Position numbers and translations under genes: made by a program
Shown: positions 51,291-63,916 of the stretch, piece by piece
Layout of the letters: the number at the start of each line of letters is the position of its first letter
Numbering within the stretch: the stretch's first letter is position 1
Notes under the pieces: model-generated
Seen by the model: only the letters and a program-made list of their open reading frames with translations
What the model was told of the DNA's origin: nothing
Database searches by the model: none
Assembly (NCBI GenBank): GCA_030737835.1
Contig: CM060856.1
Location: 12,758,777 to 12,822,776 of the forward strand
Length of the DNA stretch: 64,000 nt
Reading direction: 5' to 3'
From: Acorus gramineus
Lineage: Eukaryota > Streptophyta > Magnoliopsida > Acorales > Acoraceae

Positions 51291-52793
51291 ATGGCAGCAG
51301 GGGCTGAGTTTTCGCGACCATTTACGATACTAGAAGGTGGAGGGGGGTACAGTAAAGACAATGGGTCACGAAGGGAGAGTGAGAATTCCGAGGCAACAGA
51401 GGCGTTTAAGCAAGCCAAGGCGGGCAAGCCTCCTCGGAACATGATGGTCATGAGGCATTGCATGAGCAGTGCTCGTTTGGTCTCCGCATCTGATCTGGCA
51501 AGCTCTTTATCTTCACTTAAGGATGGCGAATTTTGATTCTTAACTACCATTTCTCTAATGTTGTTGTTCTTTGTAGGAGTTGGATGTTGGGAGTGTTGGG
51601 CCAACATCACCATTGGATGGACAGTCTAATTTCCTGCCTATATTTCGGTCTGGGAGTTGTTCGGAGATTGGGCCAAAACCATACATGGAAGATGAACATA
51701 TATGTATAGACAACCTTGTTGAACACATAGGTTCATCGGCGAACATTCCCTCACCAGGGGCTTTCTATGGGGTGAGCAGTGTATTTTAAGGAGTTCAGCT
51801 TCTATGATAATTTCCTTTCTACATATAGACACCATTGAAATTGTTGTAAAGTAGATTGTGGGATTCACTAGTATGCTTGAACTCTTATTTATAGCCAATG
51901 AAACTTAGCTTTGGTGATGTGAGGACTCAAGGATATTGAATATTTTGTGAGTAGGTGTTTGATGGCCATGGTGGTACAGATGCCGCGTCATTTGTTAGGA
52001 AGAACATCTTGAAATTCATAATCGAAGATCCTTATTTCCCTACTCGCATGGAGATGGCCATCCGAAGTGCGTTCTCAAGAGCTGATCATGCTTTTGCTGA
52101 TGCCAGCTCCCTTGACAAGTCTTCTGGAACCACTGCAATTACTGCACTCATTTTTGGAAGGTAAATCACTTATTATCTTTGTTCAAACACAAATGTTATG
52201 CATGTCTTCATTAAATGTTATGACTGATATGCAGGAACCTTGTCATTGCCAATGTTGGAGATTGTCGAGCCGTGCTTGGCAAGCGAGGCAGAGCAATCGA
52301 ACTGTCTCGAGACCACAAGCCAAACTGCGCCACTGAGAGGTTGAGAATTGAAAGACTAGGAGGCATCATATATGATGGTTATCTGAATGGGCAGCTCTCG
52401 GTCGCAAGGGCGCTTGGAGACTGGCACATGAAGGGCTCAAAGGGCTCTTCCCACCCATTGAGCGCGGAGCCAGAGTTGCAGGAGAAAATGCTTACTCAAG
52501 AGGATGAGTTCTTGATCCTGGGTTGTGATGGATTGTGGGATGTCATGAGCAGCCAATGTGCGGTGACCATCGTGCGCAAGGAGCTCATGCTACACAATGA
52601 CCCCCAGAGGTGTTCGAGAGAGCTCGTCCGGGAGGCACTCAAGAGGAACACATGTGACAATTTGACAGTGGTGGTTGTGTGTTTCTCGCTGGATCCTCCG
52701 CCTCGGATCGAGATCCCGAAGACCCGTGTTCGGAGGAGTATATCCCTTGAGGGGCTTAATTTCCTTAAAGGAGTCCTCGAGAGCAATGTGTGA
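51291..52793 (+). CDS. Protein phosphatase 2C (PPM family)
   Basis: Four exons: 51291-51497, 51577-51771, 51955-52160, 52235-52793; 388 residues. PP2Cs are metal-dependent Ser/Thr phosphatases. Conserved blocks in order: [31 protein letters not shown] (metal ligand Asp137), [50 protein letters not shown] (Asp301), [14 protein letters not shown] (Asp344). No signal peptide or membrane segment is seen. The wording resembles the Arabidopsis PP2C27/PP2C49 and DBP-type group rather than the ABA-coreceptor clade A, but this is from memory. Intron 1 is best read as GC-AG (CTG|GCAAGC at 51498), preserving [15 protein letters not shown]. The alternative GT donor after SARL has a poor consensus. Confidence 0.94.
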
Positions 52794-55211
52794 GGGTGAA
52801 GGCACACGGGGGCTTTGTTTGCTGCTTTGCTTTATTTCTTTCTTTACATGGGCATGTATAAAATGTTGAGGCTACTTTTGGCTTTAGGCCTCACAGGGGA
52901 AAATAATATGCAATGAGGGGTTGAGGGACTAGGGATTAATTTTGTACATTTGAGATTAAATTTTTCTGTAATATTAGTTGGATGCAACAATTGTTTTATT
53001 TGTAGCTTTCTTATTTTGTGGTAGATGTCATAAGAAATGATGAACTGTGCATAGTAAAGGACTTAGTAGTTAGGTTATGGTGTGGTCTTAATGTGGTGGT
53101 CCAGGGACAGCACTTCTGAAAAGTTCAGAGTCCCTAGAATTGAAGAGGTGTGGCTTGACCAAGGACAAATTCTGTACTCACCATTCGAATGTCAAGTAGC
53201 ATAAGAAAGGGATGTCAAAATCTACAATGAACTGTTTTTAATGTTTTTACTTGTTCACAAAGCATGTTTTCATGAACTTGATTTTTTCCACAGTGATCCA
53301 TTATTTAATGTTATCAACTTCCAAACCAATCCATCAAACACCCGTGTTTCGTAGTTCTCTAATGCCTGAATATGCATGTTAAGAAATTCGCCAGCTTTAA
53401 TTGTTAGGCCTTTTAATTTTATAATTTAAAGCGCCATTAGTGTGATTGTACAGGAGCTGGAGAATACTATGTGGGATAAAACAAGATAGCTATTGATAGA
53501 AAAAATGGCATCCTTTGTAGATATTGATTTGTAACTGCCGAATTTCAAGTGCAGCCAAACATTGGTGTCCAATTTGAAGTCGAAGGTCTCCAAGAAAAAT
53601 CTCTCCCCTTAATGGAGGCAATGTTTGAAAATGGACAAATTTTGGATTTTCTACTATCATACTTAATCCGAACTCAGTTTCCAAATATCCCCAGTGATCT
53701 TTCAAAATATATGTTTAAGTGATAAAAAAAAAAAAAAACTAATTTTCAAATGCTGCATTTCCAAATGAATGCATAGTACCATTGATATTTCCATCCCAGA
53801 TAGTTGGCCTTCTCTTTCAAAGTTTCAATGCAAGTTCAATCCGTCACTGTATCATCCATGTGACAAAATCCATTGAGAGAAAAAAAAAAACCTCTCTTAA
53901 GTATTCACATAGATTTCTTTAGCTCGTCAGATGGTAGTTGAAGAAAGTGAACCACACCCTAATTAAAAAAAAAAAAAAAATGTATAAGATTCCCTCAATA
54001 GAAAGAAAAAGCACCTAAGGATTGAAACGCTTTCAAAGAGAATTAAATAATAAAAAAAGAGCATGCACACATTCACATGTATGCTTGGGTGCTACATGCC
54101 TCAGCTTTGCATTCACACCAACTTTACCAATAAAACAATGCACTTAAAAGTTAAAATGTATTATGTTACACATTCACATCTTCTTATTTTATCAAAAAAA
54201 AAAAAAAAAAAGTTAAAATTGTATATAAGCAACGTGAAGCCACGCAATGCATGATCTGTGCGGAAAGCATCATCGATATTGTAACTTTGCAGTGGTGTGA
54301 GTGCATGGAGTGGAGTACACCATAATAATCATATGATATTTTAGAAGTATACGAATTAACAAAAATTATATACAAATGATATTTTATAAGCAAGCAATAG
54401 AAAAAAGAGCGAAAGGACCTAAAAATATATGTATATGCTAACTTAAGATCATTTGATATGGTTAAAAAAAAAAAGTCTATGGACCTAAAAAAAATATAGG
54501 TTAAAAAATAAAAATAATTGAAATTAATTTCCCTAAAACAAAACTTCGATGGACTCTACAATATTGGTTATAAGTTTTTATTATTAAATCATTTCCGGTT
54601 CAGTGTTGTTCCACACAGTGTTTTTTTTTTTTTTTACAACCCTCCTAATTCCAGTCTCATACATGTCGATAAAAAATCAACATAATATATATTATATGCT
54701 TTGATATAAAATTTTCATATTTTTTATAAATACATCTATACAATTCATTAAAATATATATACTTTATTTTTTTATATGAAGACAAGAATTGAGGTTATGA
54801 GGTTACTATTCTAAAAAAATTCAAAATACATGAAGACAAGAATTGAGACTAAGAAAAAAAACTATACCTAACATTATCCTTTCCCATTTGGATTACTGTA
54901 CAACAATAGGCACGACTGACCAAAAAAAAAAGGTACACAATAATACAAATTAGGCCTCTTGGCAAGGGCATGCTAGACTTATAATTGTAGTGTTGTAATC
55001 TATGATGATATCTAAATTTTACTAAAATTTAACAGAGTTCCTTCAGTCATAAGAATATAGGGGAAAAAATGGCACCATAGGTGTAACCAGCTCTTGGAAA
55101 ATGCATTTGGAATTCTTTCATGGCCTGATTGCTTCTGCAGTGACCGCAACTTCGCCTCCAAAGCCGCCAGAAAGGGGCATGTGGATTTGTCTAACAAGGG
55201 CAGGACGCAAT
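52794..55211. other. Convergent intergenic stretch between PP2C and NOC4
   Basis: The PP2C 3' region is followed by AT-rich DNA. A 71-codon minus-strand frame at 53490-53705 has ordinary amino-acid composition but no motif I recognise and no matching neighbours, so I do not call it a gene. About 54640-54890 is a copy of the GGATAATGTTA repeat. Confidence 0.6.
54640..54890. repeat. Copy of the GGATAATGTTA MITE-like family
   Basis: The right end carries GAATTGAGACTAAG and TAACATTATCC (54869-54879), the inverse of the left end at 2.1 kb. A GAAGACAAGAATTGAG word appears twice (54779 and 54833). The left boundary is uncertain. Confidence 0.4.
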
Positions 55212-58200
55212 TCAGACATTTCTTGCTTCCAAAATCTCACCCCCATTAATTTCCAGACCATGTTTGTCGCTCAACTGATCCTTGAAAGTCCAACCTGGAA
55301 AATCAGTCTCAGAAAAGAGAGATGTAGGGGTCACTTGGTAGAATGCAAGGGGGACTTGTTTTATTCGCCTTCTTGTCTGCACAATTCAAAGGTCATTTAG
55401 AGCGAAAAACAATGCGTGGAATCTTGTGGGGCATCGATCAACAATTAGACTTAAAGTCACTAGATATCTTGTAATAGTCTCTCACCTCTTCTCTGAATAT
55501 GGTGGCATAAGAACCAGAGCAGAAATCCTTGACTGCAACTTCAGTGGTTTTCGCTCTAATTGTCAGATCATTCTCAAGGGACGCCACAAACCTGGTGGTT
55601 GATGATAAAGATGGGAGCCATATAAGAATGAAGAAGAGGTGAAAATAGGGTGACAGAATGAGGATTAAATACCTTGAAACTGCAGGGCAGTAATGGTGGC
55701 GTAGTGTGTCTATTTCCCATAATGAACTTCCTGTGACAGTGATCATTGTCAATATATCTAAAATACTAAAACAATTAAGACATGATGGATATCTTCTTTC
55801 ACGATTGTTCTTTCAAACAGTAGAACCTCCTGGATGTCAACAGATTGTGGTCCTTTTTATTTGTTTGATAAACACAAATAGATCAACAGGGCCAAAGTAG
55901 ACAATATGCTATACAAGAGCATCTTGGTTTATTGACAACCACGCTAGTTTATATATCAACCATATAAACGCACACAGATCAAATGGACATCTTATTTTGT
56001 GCACACTTACAGGAAAGGAGGGATAAAAAAAGAAAAGATTAAACTGGTCTGACAATTTCACTTACTCATGGCATTGGATTTCACAGGGTCGCTCTCCTCA
56101 ACGTTATAATAGTCGATACCTCTTCTGCTGGCTCGATCTATTCTAGTACTAGATTCCAATGAATTATCACCAGATTCATTGCTCTCCTTGGGAACCCCCC
56201 CATTTGTGTCCTCTTCAATCACCTGGTTAGAAAGAAGAACCCCCAATAGTAATACAGATGGTTATATTTCAAAGAGAATAAATCACCTTCAGAAATGAAT
56301 TTTTCTTAAAAATCTGTATTGGGTATCTTAACAGGAAGTCTTGGGATATCTGAATTTCTCACACATTGATGGAGCCGACAGACATAAGACAAATATTTTG
56401 TTGATGAAATGTGGTGTCACAAATTTATATTAATATAGTTGGTGGACAACAAAGAGAACCAAAAGGCAGAAGCAAAATAAAACAGAAAAAAGGCCCTAAA
56501 GGAATGACAGATTGTAAAGTATTAGAAAAGGATAGTCAAGTCATAAATGCACTATTTGATAAAATGTTGACTGTGTGTATAATGATGCATATTTTTTTTA
56601 TTTAAAATGCAACATATTGACACAAGGGCGCAAAGTATTGCTCCATAACTAAAAGTTCCATGAGCAAATATTACCCTGTGAACCAGAAAATTAATAGAGG
56701 GATGCCTCCGCAGAAGATTGTGAATAACAGCAACTATGACCAGAGCACCTGATGGGGGAACTGAAAGAGATAATCTGCTCAATTTCTTAGCAAATGCAGC
56801 AGCTAGGTATGCCGGGAGAAGTGGAGATTTCAAACAAGAATCCAATAGCTGAAAAACACAGAATATACCTTGTTAGTCAAAAAATTGTAACAGAACTGTA
56901 CATATTCTCACTGATGAGGAAAATATATTAACAAACATTTGAGTACAGTTGCTCTCATTGCACGATTTCATTTGTGACTTGTAGGCAATAAGATAACATG
57001 CAAGCAGGACTCGGGTAATCTTTTAACATGTTTATGAATAACTTCAACCAAAATTAATAACAAGCACACATGCATGGGGATTTTGCAAGTCAAGTTTGGT
57101 GTGTGCTGGTAGTCTGGTAAGCCCAATGTATGTTGAGGGTTGGTTCCTTGTGACAAGACAAGGCGAGGTTCAAGCTACCCGTTTTGATCACTCCTTTTCC
57201 CAGACTGCCTAAATCAATGGCTTTGGAATTCAGTCTGATCTGGTTAATCATGGCCTTTTGCTGTAATAAAATTATTATAGCACTGTGCAGTGGACATTGA
57301 ACCAACAAGAAATATCCAAGTACTGCCCATTTAAAAGATCATCTTGTTCAAAATGTAATCATGGCTTCTATTGATCAAAGGAAAATCAATCTCTTACATG
57401 GAAAATTAATGATTTCTTATTTAACAGCAGCATGTTGCCAATGATAAAGCAGTCTAGGAACTCTTCTCCGAGTTTATTCTTCAGCATATGGCCTCTAAAC
57501 AAGTAGGTAATAAGTTATAAAATTTAGGGAGTACTTACTGTATCCCTTATTTGGAAAGGAAAGTACTTATTATATTCCAAATATGGAAACCAACAATGCA
57601 AATCTTCCCACATCTTATCTCTCATGATTCCCATAAATTGAAGTTGCTCTCTCTCACATTTTAACCACGTTTTCAGAACGATCATCAAGCGTGTAACCAC
57701 TAATTTCGTATTCCAACAAATTTCAAAAACAATAAGACTAGCAATGATGCAAAAAATAAAAAATAAAAAATCTAAAGGTAGAAGCAAAAAAGATAACTAT
57801 CATAACTGCACAATTAATGGAAATTACCTGGAAAAATCTTCCACGATGCTTTGCCATAAAAATAGAAGGATTAAGCAATGCATAAAGCTTTTCATAGAAA
57901 TTAGGATATTCTAAACCATGTTGCGTCATTAGAATGAAAAGACTACTAAGAGCCATAACACTGATGACACCTCCAATGTCATATGATCTGGTTAAAAAGT
58001 CACTGCAAATCATCAAACAGTGAATAATCAGGAACCATATAGTTTTGACGGTGTCCATAAAGATTAAAGCAACATAATTGGAGGATGTGTATTCACCATA
58101 ACATAACAGGATTTGAAATATGTGGTATAACAATTTGATGGAGAGTGGATAGAACCTGAATACCAAATCCAAGACAAGTTAGACGACAGTAAACTGATAG

Positions 58201-61200
58201 AATGTAACATGACAGGGATAAAAACACAAAAAAGAAAAAGGAGTGTAACTAATCCAAGAAATAAAGGTCATTAAATGATCAAATAAAAGTATTTATGGGA
58301 TTGTATGTTGTATAATATAAAGAAGAAACTCGTATTAAGTTAACAACATAACATATTTACGGTATATCAGTAATAAGGAATCAGCCAAAATTTTATTGAA
58401 TATACACATTTCCTATTAAAGAACTCTCACATATATTGAAAGAAAGCAGCACTAAAAAAAACAGAGAGATCTCAAAGCCATATCAAAGAGTAACATGCTT
58501 GCTTTCAAGTGAATACCTCCTTGTACACATCAACAGGAAGTGGCAACCGTAGAAATGATATCCAAGCTTTAGTAAACTTTAACCTCAGCTTTTTATCTAA
58601 ATGAGCAGCACTAACATCCTGGACACAATAAAAAATATTACTGCGAATGAAAATTTAATTTAAATAATTAGAAAAGAAACAAAACAAACAATGAAAAGGG
58701 ACTACTATTAAAGGAGAGAGAATGATGCATTCAGAAATCGTGATAGTCTAATACCAACATTTTGTTCAAAACTAGTACTGAACTTGTACAAGCATAAAAA
58801 GAAACTTTGGATATTAGACCTTTTTCAGTATAAAAAATTAAGGAGTACTGAACTATCAAGACAGTCAACACTAGAATGTGTCCCACACTTACTTACATAA
58901 TGTGAACAAGATATAGCTGAATGGAAGTACAACATAGACAAGAAGCAACCAAATCTTGGATCCCATATAATATAAAACAAAACAAGCAAATTTCAAAAAA
59001 AAAAAAGTTCTATGATACTTGTTTTGGAAATCCAACTTCATAACTAGGTTTATTAAATTTATATTGCAAAAAAAAAAGTTCTATGATACTTGTTTTGGAA
59101 ATCCAACTTCATAACAAGGCTTATTAAATTTATATTGCAAACATATACACGGGTAGGTGTTTCCTCCTCTGATTTGTTAGCAAGGAATTATCCCTTATCA
59201 GCTGCATGCCATTTTGACCAAAATCACAAAAAGCAATCAATCTAAAAAACAAAATCACGTTAAAATATTATGGGAATAACCATGATGGATGCCATTGCCG
59301 ATAAAAAGAAATATAATGGATAGAATGAGAATAGCCATGAACGGCTCAAGTGACCTGGAAACATAATATGTAGTAGGACAGGATTTGTAGACTGGATATG
59401 CATCATTCTCCATTCCATTTTGTCATAGTTAGCCAATAGAGCAATAACTTGTACACCCAGATACAAAAATGAATATAAAGACATATTGAAAGTTCTCAGA
59501 GATGCACGGCACTTTTGCAGAAAATCAGGGATGTTCTCAATGCTCTTTCATTTTCAACTCCAACAACTTGCACTTTAACAAACCTCATAGTAATTCTTCA
59601 GAGTCCTAGATGATGAAAGATGGATATGGCATCTTAACTATTCCTACATGGCCTACATGGAATAGCAAACTCACATGCCAAAAATAAATCAATGACAAGT
59701 ACAGAAAAAAACTAAGAGAATCCATTAGTTTCTAAAAGTCAAAATATTAGCATATAGTCTCTTCATGAAACCAGGGAAAAGAAAACAAGGCCAATTCAAA
59801 TACAACCCATTACAAGAAATGAAGATGCACTCGGGTTTGTCCAGATACCCAAACAGTAAAATATGACACATGAAACTCACATCATTTTGAGGGTTATTTG
59901 ACTCCTGTGCTTTGTTGTTGTTGACCGAAATCTCAGATGATATTTTACGTGCCTTTTTGGATGAAAGTCCTGGGTATAACGTATAAGAAACAATAGGAAG
60001 CAAATCAAGAATCAGGTCTAAAAGTGAAAAAAATTGACAAAAAAAAACTTGATCACAAAGCTAATCATTGAATTAACTTGACTGCACATGAATTTAATTT
60101 GATGTTGGTTTTTTTTTTTGGGGGGGGGGGGGGTGTATTTAGAGAGGAAGAAGAAAAAGAAATGAAAGAGAAAAGGAAGGGACCACATTTTGGAGCTTTC
60201 AGACAGGCTGGGTTTGGGTCTTTGGCTATAAAACCCATGTCAGGTTAGTTCCACTTTGGGGTTACAAGTCACAAAAAAGGGTCAGGTTAGAACTTACAAG
60301 TTGTCCAAATTCGACATGAACCTGACCTGTTGCCGTCAACATTGCCTGTCTACTACTTGTGGACCCCTTTATGGGCTCCATCATTAATGGAAGCTTAGTT
60401 ATAAAATAAAGGCTAACCAATAACGGATTAGACAAATTGGAACAATGAAGTATGTCCTTCAGAACATCCAGTGGAAAGATATAGAGAAGATTAGCGTGCC
60501 CCCTGGGCAAGGATGTCACGCACAAGTTGAAAAATGCTCCAATTTTATTACAACCATACTTGAACAAGATCTGTTTTATAGGTTCGTACAGTTGCATCCT
60601 TTAACAAAAGGAGTTGGTCATCTCAATTTGGTTGATGCAACATGACCATGTGATCAGAGAGTATGGAAGATCCCTTAGAGGTAGGGCTGGTAAACGAGCC
60701 GAGCAGCTCGGGCTCGGCTCGGTTAAAGCTCGCTCAGGCTCGTTCGATTAGACAAACGAGTCAAACTTGAACAATTTTTAAAGCTCGGTTTAAGCCCGAG
60801 CCGAGCCCGAGCCTAGACGAGATCGTTTACTTAACTGAAAAAAGGTGAACGAGCCGAGCCCGAGCCTGAGTTTATGTTACTTTCACATGTATAAGGTGTT
60901 GTGATTTATGAAATATGACTTCTCAAATGCTAAACAAGATTTTTTTTTAGCTAAACGAGCCCGAGCAGAGCCTTGATTCGAGCTTCAGCTTGGCTTGTTT
61001 AACAAACGAGCCGAGCCGAGCTTCAACCGAGCTTTTCACAAACCCAACGAGCCGAGCTTGAACACAAAATGAAGCTCGTTCCCGAGCCGAGCCGAACCCG
61101 AGCCGAGCCTGATACTAAACGAGCCGAGCCTGAGCAGGTCAAAGCTCAGCTTGTTCGGCTCGTTTACCACCCCTACTTAGAGGGGTCTCCGACTATAGAG

Positions 61201-63887
61201 GATCACAGACCTGGTATGGTCACTCTGCTGTCTGACACACCCAACAAATTTTCCATGAAGATTTATCTTTTTCCCATTCAACAGTTGTGCGACCAAAAAA
61301 AGCAAAAAGCCCTCTCCGTTTATGATTGATTAATGGAGGGAAAAAGGAAGGAAATAGACATGTGTATGTTGACATTGCATAACATATGATATTACATGAC
61401 CAAGTCATATGGAATTTATTAGTGATAAACATTTCAAAGACAAGAGGTAATGCCTGCAAGAAAAGGATCCAAAAACAATTCCAATGAGCCATGAATAATA
61501 AAAAGAGAAAAGAAATGTCACCTAGAGGACTCCACTTCTCATAGCAAGATTCCCCTCTCAGCCCTTCAAAAGTAGGAATACGTGATAGGATATCATGTAT
61601 CTTTCGATAAATAAGACCCATGTCACTTCAAAAGAAGGGTCAAACAACCATTAGAAATGAATTATCAAACTCCACTAAACATTATCTCTAATAACATGTC
61701 ATGATAACAGTAGACTCTCATTTGATCCAACTTTAATCCATTTGCTTCCAAGAAAGCCAACCAGATTTAAATAAATATGATTAACATCCAGGAATGACTA
61801 GGATATTCATCCCCAAGATATATACACTGTAAGACAAATAAATGGCAATGTACCTTGAAGTAGAAATATGTTCATCACCATCATCATTTAACCCCTCTCT
61901 CTTGTTTTCTGGTCCGATATATAGAAAACATCGGGAAAACTTCAGGTTACAAAAGTGAACCTTGAGTAAATCCTTAAAGCCATGGAAGACAATTACCTGT
62001 AACATTTGTAGACTTGAAGTCTTTGACTATCTTATTCAGGCTAACGTATGTGAAAAAGCTGCAGAAAAAAAAAACTTAAAAAAAATCAAGGAGTGCCTCA
62101 ATATAGACTGTAGAGAACGTTAAAAAGAACTTTCATATCTTGAAATGAGTGTCAAAAAGGAAAATAAGAACAAAAATTGGATCCCTCCCTCGCTTTTTCC
62201 CGGATTTTTTAAAAAAGAGTTGAAGCATTATCTGATCTCAATTGATTGTTCTCTTTCCTCATGTCCACTGATATATTGGTTTAATTCGAAAATAAACTTT
62301 AGGAATGCCTCAGCACAAAAGAAGTAATTTGAGGTCCACCTTCCATACATATTTGCAATATTGGATGGAAAACTGTTCCTTGACTGTGTTTATGTTATAT
62401 TTTTTACTCTTGATTTGCCTTGTGAGTTGGATCCTTATGAATAAGTTTCCAGTGGTCAATTCCAATTTCCAAAATCTAATTCTGGCTTCAGCACTCTGAG
62501 TTTCTCAAATGAAGACCCTTTGCAGGGATAGATCCCTAGTTTCTGATAGTAATCCACTAACCCCCCCCCCCCCCAAAAAAAAAAAAAAAAAAAAAAAAAG
62601 AGAGACAAAACAAAACTGTGAACTAATTAAAACCATTTACTCCCAAATATAGTGATGTCGGAGACAACTAATTAAGAAAAAAGACAATACAATCATCCCA
62701 GCATTATCCAATGGTAACTAACTTAAGAGAAAAAAAAGCAAGCCATACCGAAAATCTATATACTTGAAATATCTTGACGTGAGCAAGTCCATCAGATGGT
62801 CTACGGATGAAGTTGCTAGAACCTGCAATAAGATAGATAAAAATAATAGCAGAAATATTCTGTAAGAATATCGTGATGGCATATAACATACAAGACAACT
62901 ACACTGCATCTCCAAAAGAAAGCATCAAAATTTAAACTGTACCATTAACCAATGTGCATTTGAGGGTTAAGGTGCATACTACTATCTCTGTTTGGAAATT
63001 GTTTGTGCCCAATGTGCATACTACATTTCACAAATTCGGGTTCCTGCGGGCTGTTGGGCCATTTGGAACACGAGAAACAATGAAGTCTTCAAGGGAATTC
63101 ATCCGTATTTTTAGAACGTACAGAAGAGCACAATCAGATTTACCAAGGACTGGGCATTGTTTAGTGTGGGGACTCAAGCAGTGTGTCTAATACAAGGGAA
63201 ATTAGTGATAACAGAGTAATGTAGGTTGAGTCAATATAAGACGCTGTTCATGTCAATGGTGCAAACATAATACGAATACCCAATTTTATTAACAGAAAAA
63301 AAGTTCAATGCATAAACTTACAATTCTACGGAGGAACTTGTGATAAATAGCCGACTGAAACTTCCCTCCCTTCCCCAACTTCACGAACTCCATCAACGCA
63401 TCCAAAACAACATCCTAACGCAACAAAAAAAAAAAACACTTAAAGACCACAGCATATACAAGTTGAAAATTTAAGAGAGAGAGAGAGAGAGAGTACTCAC
63501 CCTCAGAGTATCTTCGGTTTCCGAAGAGACGACGACGTCAATGAGAGCCTGAACGAACTCGTCGAACCTCGACCGCAACCAGGCCTTGTAAACCTTCTCC
63601 GGATCCTTCTCTCCTCCATCGACGGAGGTCGAGAGAGGAGAGGACGAGGAAGGGATATCGGGGAGGAGGGGAGTGAAGAACGATTGCAAGGTGATTAGGG
63701 CTTCGAGGGAGTGGTCGGGAGGGGAGGAGGGGGAGAGGGAGTGGAGGATGATCGGAAGGTTGTTGATGTGGGCTCTTGATGAGAGGAGCTCGCGACCTAG
63801 GGTTTTTAGGTCATCGAGGGTGGCGGCGGAGGAGGAGGAACTCCGTTTCGTCCGCTTCGGTTTCTTCGCAGGCGGTGGTGAAGCCAT
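55212..63887 (-). CDS. NOC4: Nucleolar complex protein 4 (NOC4), CBF/Mak21 family
   Basis: Fifteen exons on the minus strand: 63887-63501, 63414-63322, 62822-62749, 62058-61997, 61908-61854, 61625-61522, 59969-59881, 58618-58517, 58155-58097, 58002-57828, 56848-56675, 56222-56066, 55730-55673, 55591-55486, 55376-55212; 619 residues, all GT-AG with closing phases. NOC4 pairs with NOP14 in 40S pre-ribosome maturation in the nucleolus. A basic N-terminus (PPPAKKPKRTKRSSSS, nuclear signal) precedes VYKAWLRSRFDEFVQAL, FTKAWISFLRLPLPVDVYKE and CDFLTRSYDIGGVISVMALS. The CBF core follows: LSRLSLSVPPSGALVIVAVI, SSLWEIDTLRHHYCPAVSRF, VKDFCSGSYATIF. The end is PTSLFSETDFPGWTFK plus an unusual tail of about 25 residues. 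An in-frame ATG at 63947 would add 20 residues. 63887 is preferred for its AAAAAAATGGC context. Confidence 0.95.
58995..59140. repeat. 71-bp tandem duplication in a NOC4 intron
   Basis: Two adjacent copies, period 71, each with GTTCTATGATACTTGTTTTG and differing at about three positions (for example CTAGGTTTATT against CAAGGCTTATT). Each is preceded by an A-run, so slippage or unequal exchange at the A-runs is a simple explanation. Confidence 0.9.
60107..60133. repeat. T-run/G-run tract in NOC4 intron 6
   Basis: About 11 T followed by about 14 G. It is simple sequence, the complement of a C-run/A-run. Confidence 0.9.
60454..60546 (+). ncRNA. U6 snRNA-like pseudogene in NOC4 intron 6
   Basis: The stretch GTCCTTC..AACATCC, AGAGAAGATTAGC, CCCCTGGGCAAGGATG, then CACGCACAAG and a TCCAATTTT end follows the order of plant U6 snRNA through its whole length. 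It differs from U6 in the 5' stem, has about 7 bases missing after ACATCC, reads ATAGAGA instead of the catalytic ACAGAGA box, and has AGCGTG for AGCATG. No upstream sequence element of the RTCCCACATCG type is visible. It is best read as a retroposed or decayed U6 copy, antisense to NOC4. Confidence 0.85.
60682..61175. mobile_element. 494-bp hAT-type MITE rich in GAGCC words, in NOC4 intron 6
   Basis: The left end TAGGGCTGGTAAACGAGCCG and the reverse-complemented right end TAGGGGTGGTAAACGAGCCG form inverted termini with one mismatch in 20. An 8-bp target duplication CTTAGAGG flanks it at 60674-60681 and 61176-61183. Both sub-terminal regions are packed with GAGCCGAGC, GCTCGGCTC and CCCGAGCC words. 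No coding frame. 8-bp duplication and TAGGG start fit the hAT superfamily. Confidence 0.88.
62561..62600. repeat. C-run/A-run tract in NOC4 intron 3
   Basis: About 15 C followed by about 25 A, then a few GA units. It is simple sequence. Confidence 0.9.
62985..63230 (+). mobile_element. LINE fragment in NOC4 intron 2
   Basis: On the plus strand one frame reads AGCWAIWNTRNNEVFKGIHP, then YF, a stop, and NVQKSTIRFTKDWALF. The W-IW-TRN-VF-G pattern is the segment that follows the zf-RVT region in plant L1 LINEs. A similar segment is seen at 40.65 kb (MVWSIWLARNQAIFKGQLPY). The piece is short and broken. Confidence 0.65.
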
Positions 63888-63916
63888 TTTTTTGGGGGGG
63901 TTTAGGTCAGGAGGGG

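Noticed and set aside
53490-53705. 71-codon minus-strand frame with ordinary composition
   Set aside because: No family resemblance, no splice partners found on either side, and no promoter evidence. Left as intergenic content.
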